Shown: positions 17,379 to 27,048, counted from the stretch's first letter. The stretch is 64,000 nucleotides of DNA from Arthrobacter sulfonylureivorans (GCA_004000035.1 RJAE01000004.1:1-64000), one strand, 5' to 3'. Translations and numbers: made by a program. Notes: generated from the sequence alone by a model not told the origin.

Positions 17379-19268
17379 CTACCCGCGAACCAGGCTGCGC
17401 GCAGCCTCCGTGATGTGCCGCGCAGAGATGCCCGCCGCGTCCAACAGCTCCTCCGGTGCGCCGGAGGTGGGCAGTCCCCGCACGGCCAATCGGACCAGTT
17501 TGAGTTCCGGGACCTGCGCCTGCGTCAGCGCATCGGCGACCGCTGACCCGAGGCCGCCCTCGGGATAGTGGTCCTCGACCGTGATGATCCGCCCGCCGGT
17601 GGCCCGGCACGCGGCCAGCAAGGTGTCCTGGTCGATGGGCTTGATCGAGTACAGGTCGATCACGCGGGCGGCAATGCCTTCACCGGCGAGTTGGGCGGCG
17701 GAGGCGAGGCATTCGTGCACGGTGACCCCCGCGCCGATGAGGGTGACAGCGTCGTCACCGGTGGCTCCGTGCACTTTGGAGCCGCCCAGCGGAAATTCCT
17801 CGCCCGCCTCGTAGAGCACGGGGTAATCGCCGCGGGTGGCGCGTAGATAGCAGATGCCAGGCGTGTCCGCCATGGTCTGGATCAGCCGTGCGGTGGAGGG
17901 TGCATCCGCCGGGTAAAGAACAGTCGAGGTGTGGATCGCGCGCATCGCGGCGAGGTCCTCGAGCGCCATCTGGGACGGCCCGTCCTGGCCGATCTCTACG
18001 CCCGCATGGGTCCCGACCAAGCGGATACTCACCTCGGAAACGCCGGCCATCCGGATGAAGTCGTAACCGCGGGACACCAGGAAGGCCGCAAAACTCGCGG
18101 CGAACGCCACATATCCGCGCACGGAGAGCCCCGCCGCCGCAGCCACCATTTGCTGCTCGGAGATGAACATCTCGAAGAAGCGGTCCGGGGCGGCCTTGCT
18201 GAATTCACCGGCCTTGGTGGAATTTCCCACTTCGCCGTCCAACATCACCACCTCGGGCCGTGCGGCGAGGGCAGAGACCGCTTCGCCGAAGGCGGTCCGG
18301 GTTGCCACGGCGTCGCCCACCGTGTAGCTGGGAAGTTTGACGGCGGCCGACGGGTTGGGCGTGATGGCCGGTGCGCCCGAGGCCGGGGCATGCGTGGTGA
18401 CCCGGATCTGGGTGGGTCCGCCCAGCGCCTTAATGGCAGGCTCGGCGATGTCGTCCGGCAGCGCCTTTCCGTGCCAGCCGTTCTTGTCCTCCACCTCGGG
18501 GACGCCCTTGCCCTTGATCGTCCGCGCCAGGATGACGCTGGGCTGGTCCCTAGTGGCACGGGCCGTGGCGAGGGCGTTATTGATCGCGTCCAGGTCATGG
18601 CCGTCAATCGGCAACGGCTGGGCCCCGAAGGCCCGGACCCGCTCGGCGTATTGGTCCAGGTTCCACCCCAGCTCGGTCGGCCCGTTCTGGCCCAGCCGGT
18701 TCACGTCCACAATCGCCGTCAGATTTCCCAGCCGGTAGTAGGCGGCCTTGTCCAACGCCTCCCACATGGACCCTTCGGCCAGCTCGCTGTCGCCGCACAG
18801 CACCCAGGCCTGGTAGGGCAGCCGGTCCAGGAACTTGCCCGCCAGCGCGATGCCGACCGCGTCGGGCAGTCCTTGGCCCAGGGATCCGGTGGCCACGTCC
18901 ACCCACGGCAGGGCAGGAGTGGGATGTCCCTGCAGCCTGCCGCCGAACTGCCGGTAGGTATCGAGCAACTCGGCTTCGTCGACCACGCCGGCAGCCCGGA
19001 AGATGGCATAGAGCAGCGGCGAGGCGTGCCCCTTGGAGAAGACCAAGTGGTCGTTCGCCGCCAGCTTGGGACGCTGCCAGTCATAGCGGAAATGGTTCAC
19101 CAACAGCACAGCCATGAGGTCGGCCGCCGACAGGGAGGAGGTGGCGTGGCCGGATCCGGCCCGGCTGGTGACGCGGATTGAATCGACCCGCAGCTGCGCA
19201 GCCAGCGCACGGCAGGTCTCCGCCAGGCTCGGATCCCAGATGGTGGTTGACGTGGAGTCGGCGCTCAT
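17379..19268 (-). CDS. tkt: Transketolase
   Basis: A 629-residue thiamine diphosphate enzyme that moves two-carbon units between sugar phosphates in the pentose phosphate pathway. The N-terminal half has SKGHASPLLYA and the cofactor motif GDSELAEGSMWEAL...VDVNRLGQNG; the C-terminal half has the pyrimidine-binding domain with MLDGEVGNS and FISEQQMVAAAAG. It resembles joined archaeal-type two-subunit transketolases rather than the longer E. coli form. ATG at 19268 follows AAGGAG. The larger tkt linked to tal in the pentose operon would be elsewhere, so this may be a second copy. Confidence 0.85.
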   Translation of the reverse strand: MSADSTSTTIWDPSLAETCRALAAQLRVDSIRVTSRAGSGHATSSLSAADLMAVLLVNHFRYDWQRPKLAANDHLVFSKGHASPLLYAIFRAAGVVDEAELLDTYRQFGGRLQGHPTPALPWVDVATGSLGQGLPDAVGIALAGKFLDRLPYQAWVLCGDSELAEGSMWEALDKAAYYRLGNLTAIVDVNRLGQNGPTELGWNLDQYAERVRAFGAQPLPIDGHDLDAINNALATARATRDQPSVILARTIKGKGVPEVEDKNGWHGKALPDDIAEPAIKALGGPTQIRVTTHAPASGAPAITPNPSAAVKLPSYTVGDAVATRTAFGEAVSALAARPEVVMLDGEVGNSTKAGEFSKAAPDRFFEMFISEQQMVAAAAGLSVRGYVAFAASFAAFLVSRGYDFIRMAGVSEVSIRLVGTHAGVEIGQDGPSQMALEDLAAMRAIHTSTVLYPADAPSTARLIQTMADTPGICYLRATRGDYPVLYEAGEEFPLGGSKVHGATGDDAVTLIGAGVTVHECLASAAQLAGEGIAARVIDLYSIKPIDQDTLLAACRATGGRIITVEDHYPEGGLGSAVADALTQAQVPELKLVRLAVRGLPTSGAPEELLDAAGISARHITEAARSLVRG

Positions 19269-19433
19269 CACTGATCTCCTTCACGGAAGGTTCAGGGAAT
19301 CCCGGGCCCCGTTGCACGCATCGGCAGCGCTGTCCGGGGGATGTTCAAACCGACCCTACTCCCGTGCGCGGTCCGGCGACAGGGCCGCGTTGCATCCCAC
19401 GTGAGCAACATGCGGATGCCGGCCGGTTAGGCG

Positions 19434-20327
19434 TCAGACTCCGGCGAAGTAGCGCGCTACATCCAAGTAGGGGATGTTGATGGCGGCGTCTGCGGCCTCG
19501 CGGACGGCGGGCTTGGCGTTGAAGGCAACCCCCAGCCCCGCGGCGGCCAGCATGTCCAGGTCGTTGGCGCCGTCGCCGATGGCAATGGTCTGGGCCAAAT
19601 CGATCTTCTCTGCGGCGGCCCATTCGCGCAGTGAGGCCTCCTTCGCCGCCCGGTCCACCACATCGCCATCCACCGTGCCGGTCAGCATGTCGGCGTCGAT
19701 GCCCAGCGTGTTGGCCCGGTAGTACGTCAGGTTGAGTTCCTCGGCCAGCGGGTCCAGGATCTGGCTGAAGCCGCCGGAGACAACCGCCACCGCATGGCCG
19801 GCGGCCAGGAAGGCCTCCACCAGTTCCTTGGCGCCGTGCGTCAGCAGCAAGGCATCGCGCACCCGCTCGATCACGCCGAGCGGAAGGTCCTTCAGCGTGG
19901 CCACGCGGGCGTGCAGGCTCTCGGCGAAGTCCAGTTCGCCGCGCATCGCCGCTTCTGTCACAGCGGCAACCTCGTCCCGTTTGCCGGCGTGATCCGCCAG
20001 CAGTTCAATCACTTCCTGCTGGATGAGCGTGGAGTCCACATCCATGAGCAGCAGCTTCCGGTCCGGCCCGGCCAGCGACGCGTCCATCACGGCCGTGCCC
20101 AGCTCACCGGTGAGCACGGGGTCCACCGCCGCCCGCAAAGCCGTGACACCGTCGGAGGCACCGCCGTCGTACTCCACTATCAATACGGTGACCTGGAAGC
20201 GGCCGTTGGCCGCGTTCTCCAGTTCAACGATGTTCCCGCCGGCCCCGGTGACTGCGGCCTGCACGGCGGCAAGGTAGGCATCGGGCAGTTCCCGGCCGTA
20301 GGAGACTACACGGAGGAGCGAGGGCAT
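19434..20327 (-). CDS. serB: Phosphoserine phosphatase SerB
   Basis: A 297-residue HAD-family enzyme for the last step of serine synthesis. An ACT-like N-terminal region (about residues 1-85) precedes the HAD core with LLMDVDSTLIQQEV (nucleophile Asp), VVSGGFSQIL, and AIGDGANDLDMLAAAGLGVAFNAKP. The ATG at 20327 gives the family N-terminus MPSLLRVVSYG; the longer frame has no better site. Transcribed divergently from the ABC ATPase gene. Confidence 0.93.
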   Translation of the reverse strand: MPSLLRVVSYGRELPDAYLAAVQAAVTGAGGNIVELENAANGRFQVTVLIVEYDGGASDGVTALRAAVDPVLTGELGTAVMDASLAGPDRKLLLMDVDSTLIQQEVIELLADHAGKRDEVAAVTEAAMRGELDFAESLHARVATLKDLPLGVIERVRDALLLTHGAKELVEAFLAAGHAVAVVSGGFSQILDPLAEELNLTYYRANTLGIDADMLTGTVDGDVVDRAAKEASLREWAAAEKIDLAQTIAIGDGANDLDMLAAAGLGVAFNAKPAVREAADAAINIPYLDVARYFAGV

Positions 20328-20434
20328 GGTGATTCCGTTCTGCGTAAAGCTGGAGGGGATGGCCGGATCCATCAGGGCAGGGTCCGGCGTCGCGTTTGGC
20401 GATTACTACACGTTTTAGCCTACTGTCTACTGAT

Positions 20435-21223
20435 ATGAGCGATGTACTTGAGTTTGCCGGGGTCACTGTTGTCCGCGGGCGGAAAACCCTGCTGGACGGC
20501 GTCGACTGGCAGGTCAAGGAGGGGGAGCGCTGGGTGGTGCTGGGCCCCAACGGGGCGGGCAAGACCACCCTGCTGCAGATCGCCGGCGCGCGCATGCACC
20601 CCACCCGCGGGATGGCCGGCATCCTGGACGAGACCATGGGCAAGGTGGACGTGTTCGAGCTCCGGCCGCGGATCGGCCTGGCCTCCGCCGCCTTGGCCAA
20701 CCAGATCCCGGAGCACGAGCAGGTGCTCAACGTGGTGGTCACCGCCTCCTACGGCGTGACCGGCCGCTGGCGCGAACAGTACGACAAGATGGACGAGCGC
20801 CGGGCGTTCCGACTGCTTGACGCGTGGGGTATGTCCACCTTCATGAACCGCACCTTCGCCACGCTGAGCGAGGGGGAACGCAAGCGCGTGCAGATCGCCC
20901 GGGCGCTGATGTCCGATCCGGAACTGCTGCTGCTGGACGAGCCGGGCGCCGGCCTTGACCTGGCCGGCCGCGAAGACCTCGTGGAGCGCCTGAGCGAACT
21001 GGCCAAGGATGAGGACGCGCCGGCCCTGGTGCTGGTCACGCACCACCTGGAGGAAGTGCCGCCGGGCTTTACCCATGCCTTGCTGCTGCGCGAGGGCGGC
21101 GTGGTGGCCCAAGGCCCCATCGCCGAGGTGCTGACCGAAGACAACCTCAGCACCGCGTTCGACATGCCGCTCAGCCTTAAGCACGACGACGGCCGCTACA
21201 CTGCCGTAGCCAAGCGCGCCTAG
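20435..21223 (+). CDS. Stand-alone ABC ATP-binding protein
   Basis: A 262-residue ATPase: Walker A GPNGAGKTT, an unusual signature LSEGERKRVQIARAL, Walker B LLLLDEPGAGLDLAGRE and switch His in VTHHLEEVPPG. It has no permease partner and resembles the YlmA/ModF-like group of unlinked ATPases. TACTGT at 20421-20426 is eight bases from the ATG and no ribosome site is visible, which suggests a leaderless message. The TauE-type gene starts 16 bases after its stop, so they may be co-transcribed. Confidence 0.82.
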   Translation: MSDVLEFAGVTVVRGRKTLLDGVDWQVKEGERWVVLGPNGAGKTTLLQIAGARMHPTRGMAGILDETMGKVDVFELRPRIGLASAALANQIPEHEQVLNVVVTASYGVTGRWREQYDKMDERRAFRLLDAWGMSTFMNRTFATLSEGERKRVQIARALMSDPELLLLDEPGAGLDLAGREDLVERLSELAKDEDAPALVLVTHHLEEVPPGFTHALLLREGGVVAQGPIAEVLTEDNLSTAFDMPLSLKHDDGRYTAVAKRA

Positions 21224-21238
21224 GCGGTCCCTACCCCC

Positions 21239-22015
21239 GTGGATCTACTCAACGCTGCCCTGATAGGGCTGGCCGGGCTGTGGGCCGGCACCATCAACAG
21301 CATCGTCGGATCCGGCACGCTGGTCACCTTCCCCGTCCTGGTGGCGCTGGGCTATGCCCCCGTGACGGCGACCATCTCCAACGCGATCGGCCTGATCGCG
21401 GGCAACGTCGGCGGGGTCTACGGCTACCGCCGGGAACTGGCCGGGCTGCGCCGCACGGTAGCCTTCCTGCTGCCGGCGTCGCTGCTGGGCGGGGTTACCG
21501 GCGCGTGGCTGCTGCTGCACTTGCCGGAGGAAGTGTTCGGGATCGTCGCACCGTTCCTGATCGTGGTGGCGCTGTTCTTCGTGGTGTTCCAACCGAAGCT
21601 GCAGGCCTGGGTGCGCGAGCGTCAGGCAGCACAGGCCCGCAACCGGCCACGGCCCTGGCTGTTGCTGGGACTGGTGTTTTTCGCCGGCGTCTATGGCGGC
21701 TATTTTGTGGCCGCCCAAGGCGTGCTGCTGGTCGGCATCCTCGGCGTCTTCCTGCACGGCACGCTGCAGCAGGCCAATGCCATGAAGAACGTGCTGGTCC
21801 TCGGCGTGAACATCATTGCAGCGATCTCCTACATGCTGTTCGCCTTCGACCGGATCGAATGGCCGGTGGTGCTGGTGATCGCCATCAGCTCGCTGATCGG
21901 CGCGCTGATCGGATCCGCCGTAGGACGCCGGCTGAAGCCGGTGGTGCTGCGCGGCGTGATTGTGACGCTGGGGCTGGTGGCGTTGGTTGTGCTGGTCAGG
22001 AACCTTTTCGTATGA
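21239..22015 (+). CDS. TauE/SafE family permease
   Basis: A 258-residue protein with about eight membrane helices in two repeats, each with the family signature: GTINSIVGSGTLVTFPVLVALG in the first and GVYGGYFVAAQGVLLVGILG in the second. Family members export sulfite, organosulfonates or other anions; the substrate here is not evident. GTG start without an obvious ribosome site, close behind the ABC ATPase gene. The stop overlaps the TrmH-family gene start (ATGA). Confidence 0.85.
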   Translation: MDLLNAALIGLAGLWAGTINSIVGSGTLVTFPVLVALGYAPVTATISNAIGLIAGNVGGVYGYRRELAGLRRTVAFLLPASLLGGVTGAWLLLHLPEEVFGIVAPFLIVVALFFVVFQPKLQAWVRERQAAQARNRPRPWLLLGLVFFAGVYGGYFVAAQGVLLVGILGVFLHGTLQQANAMKNVLVLGVNIIAAISYMLFAFDRIEWPVVLVIAISSLIGALIGSAVGRRLKPVVLRGVIVTLGLVALVVLVRNLFV

Positions 22016-22818
22016 ACCTGGTCCGACTGGATTCCGGCGACGACCCGCGGGTGGCCGACTACACCCAGTTGACTGACACCGCCCTGCGCCGCCGCCGCGA
22101 ACCCGCGGAGGGGATGTACATCGCCGAAAGCTCCAAGGTGCTGCGCCGGGCCGTTGCGGCCGGCCATATCCCGCGGTCCTTCTTCCTGACCGACAAGTGG
22201 CTGGACGACCTGCGCGACGTGATCGGCCGGTTCCCGGAGGTGCCGGTGTTCATCGGAACGCCGGAGGTCTTGGAGGCGATCACCGGATTCCACCTGCACC
22301 GCGGCGCCATGGCCGCCATGCACAGACCTGCGCCGCGGTCCGCGCAGGACGTGCTGGCAGGTGCCCGCCGGGTTGCGGTATTGGAAGACATCGTGGACCA
22401 CACGAATGTGGGCGCGATCTTCCGTTCCACCGCCGCCATGGGCATAGATGCCGTGCTGCTGAGCCCGCAGTGCGCCGACCCGTTGTATCGGCGCAGCATC
22501 CGGGTCTCCATGGGCACCGTGTTCCAGATCCCCTGGGCCAGGCTCGAGGAATGGCCGGCGGGACTGGCCGTGTTGAGCAGCGAGGGATTCACGACGGCGG
22601 CGCTGGAGCTTGCCGACGACGCCATCACCTTGGACGAGCTGGAACGGCGCACTTTCGACAAGCTGGCCCTGGTGCTGGGCACCGAGGGCGCCGGCGTGCA
22701 GCAGCAGACACTGGCGCGGGTGGACCTGACCGTGATGATCCCGATGCGGGCCGGCGTCGATTCGCTGAATGTTGCCGCAGCCAGCGCCGTGGCTTTTTGG
22801 GCCTGCCGGCCGGACTAG
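22012..22818 (+). CDS. TrmH-family (SpoU) RNA 2'-O-methyltransferase
   Basis: A 268-residue rRNA/tRNA ribose methyltransferase. The N-terminal 100 residues are a substrate-binding domain (GMYIAESSKVLRRAV). The SPOUT knot domain contains motif 1 EDIVDHTNVGAIFRSTAAMG, motif 2 LVLGTEGAGV and motif 3 IPMRAGVDSLNVAAA, all with the key Arg, Glu and Asn. The ATG is set by the four-base overlap with the TauE gene. Target nucleotide unknown. Confidence 0.9.
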   Translation: MNLVRLDSGDDPRVADYTQLTDTALRRRREPAEGMYIAESSKVLRRAVAAGHIPRSFFLTDKWLDDLRDVIGRFPEVPVFIGTPEVLEAITGFHLHRGAMAAMHRPAPRSAQDVLAGARRVAVLEDIVDHTNVGAIFRSTAAMGIDAVLLSPQCADPLYRRSIRVSMGTVFQIPWARLEEWPAGLAVLSSEGFTTAALELADDAITLDELERRTFDKLALVLGTEGAGVQQQTLARVDLTVMIPMRAGVDSLNVAAASAVAFWACRPD

Positions 22819-22976
22819 GCTTCTGGTCTTGCGGTCCTGCCGTCCGGAATGTCCGTGTCGCTTCGACGCGGGACCGCCCGATGCGGTAGAGTTGTTTGCT
22901 GGCCCTCATGGGGCTGCCATCTTTCCATCCTTCTAGCCGCTGGCAAAATCCAGGGGCGTGTAGAAAAGGTTCAACT

Positions 22977-23234
22977 ATGAAGTCTGATATCCACCCGGCG
23001 TACGCCCCGGTTGTTTTCCGCGACCTGGCCTCCGGCGTTTCCTTCCTGACCAAGTCCACCGCTACGTCCAGCAAGACGGTGGAGTGGGAAGACGGCAACA
23101 GCTACCCGCTGATCGAGGTTGAAATCTCCTCGGAGTCCCACCCGTTCTACACCGGCAAGCAGCGCATCATGGACAGCGCCGGCCGCGTGGAGCGCTTCAA
23201 CGCACGCTTCAAGGGCTTCGGCGGCAAGAAGTAA
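22977..23234 (+). CDS. rpmE2: Ribosomal protein bL31, type B (zinc-independent)
   Basis: An 85-residue L31 paralogue: [20 protein letters not shown], then [21 protein letters not shown]. It lacks the CXXC zinc site of type A L31, so it is the form used during zinc starvation and commonly repressed by Zur in actinobacteria. I searched the 158-base upstream region and saw no clear Zur box. AAAAGG is eight bases from the ATG. A strong terminator follows. Confidence 0.95.
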   Translation: MKSDIHPAYAPVVFRDLASGVSFLTKSTATSSKTVEWEDGNSYPLIEVEISSESHPFYTGKQRIMDSAGRVERFNARFKGFGGKK

Positions 23235-23258
23235 CTCTTCGCCCCGCGCCCTTCAGCT

Positions 23259-23293
23259 GAGCCCGCACCGCTTGGTGCGGGCTCTGCTGTTTT
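23259..23293 (+). terminator. Rho-independent terminator after rpmE2
   Basis: Perfect 11-bp stem GAGCCCGCACC/GGTGCGGGCTC with a GCTT loop, followed by TGCTGTTTT. Confidence 0.92.
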
Positions 23294-23358
23294 AACAAGA
23301 CGGTGGGCACGGCAGTAACAAACACGGTAGGCACGGCCGGCGGGGAGGGACACCGGCC

Positions 23359-23904
23359 GTGAATGCCGGCCGAAGCCGGTTTCGACGCTACGCTGCTGCC
23401 ATGGCAGCACCTGGTAGCGGCGGCATGGTCCCGGTCCCCTTGAGCCGGCATCGGGGGAGCGGTTCCGGAAGGCGGGCTTTCGTCGCACTGAACATTTTGG
23501 CCCTGTCCGCGCTCCTGATAGCCGGCTGTGCCGCCGGCCCGCAGCAACTGCCTGCCGAGATCACCTGCACAACGCAGTACCGTCCGGACTTCGGCAGCAA
23601 TGCCGGAGAGGAGGCCGCGCAACTCGTCCTGCCGCGGGTCGACGGGCCGGCAGCAACCAGAAAGGAATTGTCGACGGGTACTTTCCGCCTGTCCGGAGGC
23701 TATCTCGGTGAGGGTCCGGACGGCCGGGCAGTCTCGCTGTCCATCAGTAACGCCGAGGGGACAATGCTTGCCAGTGTGCTGTACCAATTGGAGGACGGCT
23801 CGTCCCTGGCATCCCGCTTCAGCGGTGGTCATGGGTTTACCGGGCTGCACTATGTCCGGGATGGCGAAGCCGAACTGCAGCTCTACTGCACTGCGGGGGA
23901 GTAG
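23359..23904 (+). CDS. Predicted lipoprotein, unknown function
   Basis: A 181-residue protein with a long basic N-terminal region, a hydrophobic segment (FVALNILALSALLIAGC) and a lipobox LIAGC near residue 57. The mature part has two further cysteines (ITCTTQY and LQLYCTAGE) that may pair. GTG at 23359 has GGGAGGG nine bases upstream; the ATG at 23401 sits at the centre of a 16-base palindrome (TGCTGCCATGGCAGCA) but has no ribosome site. No family recognised. Confidence 0.6.
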   Translation: MNAGRSRFRRYAAAMAAPGSGGMVPVPLSRHRGSGSGRRAFVALNILALSALLIAGCAAGPQQLPAEITCTTQYRPDFGSNAGEEAAQLVLPRVDGPAATRKELSTGTFRLSGGYLGEGPDGRAVSLSISNAEGTMLASVLYQLEDGSSLASRFSGGHGFTGLHYVRDGEAELQLYCTAGE

Positions 23905-24289
23905 GCGTCATGGCCGATGGCTGGTCCGCTCTCGCAGCGCCGTTTGCCGGACTGATCGTCCCGCCGTCGCACGGCAGACGCCCATACCCAGGTAACCCGC
24001 CGGTCCCCCGCATCCGTCCACGCGACCTCAACCGCCGCGGCGTCCAGCCGAATGCCTCACCCTGGACCAGCTCGGCGGCCCCCGGGAACCGGATCCACGC
24101 CCATACCGGCACCCCTGGTACCACGCGGGTCACCTTGCAATGCTCAAGATCCAGCTCCTCCGGCGTCAAATATCACCGACCGATCAATAGCTGCTGCCAA
24201 TCGTCGACCACATAGACCGGGTAGCCTTCCGGCCCCGCCGGGTGGGCAACCGCCGTCATCGGGTGTAGTCGGACGATGCGACGCAACAT
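23883..24289 (-). pseudogene. Decayed small gene with in-frame stop and frameshift
   Basis: Reading from 24289, the frame gives a protein-like start (MLRRIVRLHPMTAVAHPAGP, then EGYPVYVVDDWQQLLIGR), meets TGA at 24175-24173, and resumes in the same frame with YLTPEELDLEHCKVTRVVPG and VPVWAWIRFPGAAELVQGEA. After AFGW, near 24045, coding quality moves to another frame: DAAAVEVAWTDAGDRRVTWV, then WASAVRRRDD, ending at 23885. One stop and one frameshift therefore break a product of about 135 residues. No family recognised. Sequencing error is the main alternative. Confidence 0.6.
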
Positions 24290-24487
24290 GGTGCCCCGAG
24301 ACGGGGTGAGCAAACCACGTACCCGTCTGATACACGGGCTCTCGGAATCGCGGTGTCCGATACAGGGTCCTCCACTAGGATGCCGCTGTCTGGCCAGTCG
24401 CATCACCGGTCCGGCCAAAAAGGCATTCCGTATGCCCAGTCCGGTGCACTGTCCGGTGAGGGAGCGGGAATTACCGGCGACCCCGCC

Positions 24488-25831
24488 CTATGCGATGAGG
24501 GCTACCGCCAAGACCATCGGTAGCGAAACCACCGACGCGATGGATGTACCCATCGTCAATGTCTTGAAGGTCCCCTGAGTCGACAGTCCGATCAGCGACT
24601 TGAACATCCAGAAAAAATTGCTGTTGACCTGAAGCGCGAACATCGCACCCGAGGCGATGGCTAGGCCGATGACGAGCGGCGAGATGTTGATCGACCCGAG
24701 TACCGGACCGATGATCCCGGCGGCCGCGATGGCCGCTACCGATACCGATCCGATCGCCAGGTGAAGCACAGCGGCGATGACCCAGGCGAGCAGGATGCTC
24801 AGGATTACAGGCGCCGCTGCATCGGCAGTGAAGAGGCCGGCCAGGATCGTGTCGAGCCCGGTCTCCCCGATGACTGCGCCCAGGGACCCGCCGATGCCGG
24901 TGATGAGCAGGATCTCGCCCGTGGTGTGGAAGCCCTCGCTCATTGCCGTGTCTGTGCCCTTCGAGCCCAATGTGCGCCGGCACAGCGCGTAGGCACCGAG
25001 GAGGCCGACAAAGAGCGCAAAGTTGGCGTCACCGAGGAAGGTGATGAAGTCGTTGGAGAACCCGAACAGCTCCGCGAATGCACCGAAGGCGATCATCACC
25101 AGCGGCACAAGAATGGGCAGCAGGCAGACGAACAGCGGGGGAGTTTTGGTGTCCTCTTCTACCAGTTCTGTGGTGTCCAGTTCGGCCATCGCCTCATCGA
25201 CCTCTTCGTCCCTGTCCGATTTCCAGTACCGGCCGCGCAGGAGCCAGCGGAAGATCAGCGTTGTTAAGATCGCGGTCAGCGGCCCGAGCACGAGGCCGTA
25301 GATCAGCCAAAGGCCTAATGGGATATCCAGCAGGCCCGCGATGGAGACGGCGGCCAGACCCGGGATCACGAAGACGTAGCCGGCGAAGATCCCGGTCCCC
25401 AGTGCACCGGCCATGTGGGCCAAACCTGTCCGGCCAATAAGTGGCCCGCTTGAGCGGGCAACCGGAGAGGCCAGCACGACCTGCACGTCCACGTAGATCG
25501 AGGGGAAGATCGTCGACATCGCAGCGGTCAATGCGTACGGGAGCCGGCGTGCGCCGACACCGTTGACGAGCATCGTCACCATCTTCCCGAAGGCGCCGAT
25601 CGCATGGAGCATCGCTCCAATGAGCACCCCGAAGCCGATAAGCAGGCCGACCTCGCCCATGATTTCGCCGAAGCCGGTGGCGATCGCCACGATCGTCGCC
25701 GTGAAACCGACACCGGTTGCGAGGCCGAGGTAGAGCGCGCCGATGATCAGCGAGATCACCGGGTCGACCTTGGCCTTGATGATGAGCACGATGATGACGA
25801 CGATGGCTATGGCGGTATGAATGACGATCAT
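24488..25831 (-). CDS. GntP-family permease (gluconate/organic acid:H+ symporter)
   Basis: A 447-residue protein with about 12 membrane helices in two halves and a charged cytoplasmic loop in the middle (WKSDRDEEVDEAMAELDTTELVEED). The order of segments (VDPVISLIIGALYLGL, FGEIMGEVGLLIGFGVLIGA, GEILLITGIGGSLGAVIGETG, QVNSNFFWMF) matches the GntP/GntT family of gluconate and related sugar-acid importers. No kinase or catabolic gene is adjacent, so the substrate is open. The gene stands alone in an AT-richer patch after the pseudogene. Confidence 0.85.
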   Translation of the reverse strand: MIVIHTAIAIVVIIVLIIKAKVDPVISLIIGALYLGLATGVGFTATIVAIATGFGEIMGEVGLLIGFGVLIGAMLHAIGAFGKMVTMLVNGVGARRLPYALTAAMSTIFPSIYVDVQVVLASPVARSSGPLIGRTGLAHMAGALGTGIFAGYVFVIPGLAAVSIAGLLDIPLGLWLIYGLVLGPLTAILTTLIFRWLLRGRYWKSDRDEEVDEAMAELDTTELVEEDTKTPPLFVCLLPILVPLVMIAFGAFAELFGFSNDFITFLGDANFALFVGLLGAYALCRRTLGSKGTDTAMSEGFHTTGEILLITGIGGSLGAVIGETGLDTILAGLFTADAAAPVILSILLAWVIAAVLHLAIGSVSVAAIAAAGIIGPVLGSINISPLVIGLAIASGAMFALQVNSNFFWMFKSLIGLSTQGTFKTLTMGTSIASVVSLPMVLAVALIA

Positions 25832-26226
25832 GGCCTGCTCCTGCCTTTATGGAGTGGCAACGTCACTTAGTACCGTAGCCACATCGACCCCCGCTCTGGT
25901 ACGGCGCCGCCGCCGCAGCCGTCGACGATGAGCTTGGCGTCGGTATGAGTACGGGCACCGCAGGTCCCCGCAAAGATGCACACCGGTCCTATACGGGAAC
26001 TCATTAATGCACCTTAATCCCGGGACCAAGTTCATATTGGCAGGTTGGCGGTGTCAAGGCTCTAAAGGAAGTAATCCAGTTCCAGGCAGAGATCTCGTAT
26101 CCGGGACTCCAACGCGGAGTCAAGAAGCTGGCGCAGATCTAGAACTCACCGATGGACTCTTTCGGGGGAGGCAAGGAGACGGAAGCTATCTGCTGCCGTG
26201 CATACTGCCTGTAGTGCCGGCGGATA
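25832..26226. other. Intergenic stretch without a convincing gene
   Basis: About 395 bases between two minus-strand genes. It holds the upstream region of the GntP permease gene. Several short frames are open but lack ribosome sites and protein-like composition. No tRNA, terminator or repeat recognised. Confidence 0.5.
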
Positions 26227-26658
26227 TCATCGGTCTGTCCTTACAATCAACACGTCGCAGGGTGCATTGCGGGCCACGCTGTTCGCGACGCTGCCCAACA
26301 CACGACCGAGGCCCTTCAATCCGACGTTGCCCACAACCAGCAGCCCGGCCCCCACACGCGCCGCTTCCTCGACCAATGCCTCCTGCGGCTTCCCGCGAAC
26401 GGCGACGGGGCGGATGATCAGGTCGGGATGTTCCTCGCGCAGTTTGGCCGCGACGCGTTCCGCCATTTTTTGCGCTTGCTTGGCGTCGTCAAGTATCCAC
26501 GTGTCATTGCCGATCTTGATGACCTCGGTATTTTCCTTGACATGGGCGGTGAGCACGGCGAGTTCGGCGTTGAGGCCCTCAGCGATGTCTGCCGCCCGCG
26601 AAGCGGCTTTGAACGCAGTGTTGCTGCCGTCGACGCCCACCATGACGATTTCTGACAT
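26227..26658 (-). CDS. Universal stress protein, UspA family
   Basis: A 143-residue single-domain USP. MSEIVMVGVDGSNTAFKAA is the first strand and nucleotide loop, and the C-terminal GAGLLVVGNVGLKGLGRVLG plus SVANSVARNAPCDVLIVRT matches the G-2X-G-9X-G-S/T ATP-binding signature. Probably binds ATP and acts in stress or dormancy. The ATG at 26658 follows GGAGGAAG; frames reaching further upstream are not needed. Monocistronic. Confidence 0.9.
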   Translation of the reverse strand: MSEIVMVGVDGSNTAFKAASRAADIAEGLNAELAVLTAHVKENTEVIKIGNDTWILDDAKQAQKMAERVAAKLREEHPDLIIRPVAVRGKPQEALVEEAARVGAGLLVVGNVGLKGLGRVLGSVANSVARNAPCDVLIVRTDR

Positions 26659-27040
26659 TGTTGCTTCCTCCTCATTGCTTCGCTCTCGGCCACGGTCTGG
26701 CCCTGTCCAAAGATAAATGTTTCGACTACGGCGGGTACCTTCTTGTCCCTGTCGACAACAGTAGATGTGGAAGAGGTTTCCACACATAGAAGATGGCGCC
26801 ATACACCAGTCCTGGGACCTCGAGCCCACCCATTGCCGCGGGTTGGGGGCGCCGTTGAAAACTCCAGGAGCTATTCTCCTGAGACGATGGTGTATGACTT
26901 TGGTGACCGATGCTGTCCTCGGGCCCGTGGTCCTGCCCGTTGACAATCCGGAGACCGGCGCCTCCCTGCTGCGCCCCGAAAAGTGCCCGTCCGAGAGCCG
27001 ACGTATGCTGCGTAACAAATTTCAATGCCGCACTAAAAGT
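26659..27040. other. Intergenic stretch between divergent genes
   Basis: About 380 bases separate the universal stress protein gene from the iron transporter operon. Short inverted repeats occur at 26767-26781 (TGGAA-N5-TTCCA) and 26865-26881 (CAGGAG-N5-CTCCTG). Open frames here lack ribosome sites and look non-coding. Confidence 0.4.
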
Positions 27041-27048
27041 TAGACTAG

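Noticed and set aside
22819-22976. A Zur box upstream of rpmE2
   Set aside because: Expected from the zinc-independent L31 type, but no AT-rich palindrome resembling a Zur site was visible.
24488-25831. GntP permease as part of a gluconate operon
   Set aside because: No gluconate or glycerate kinase, dehydratase or GntR regulator lies beside it, so only the family call is kept.
26743-26943. Short open frames between the universal stress protein and the iron operon
   Set aside because: No ribosome sites, overlapping frames on both strands and no family resemblance.
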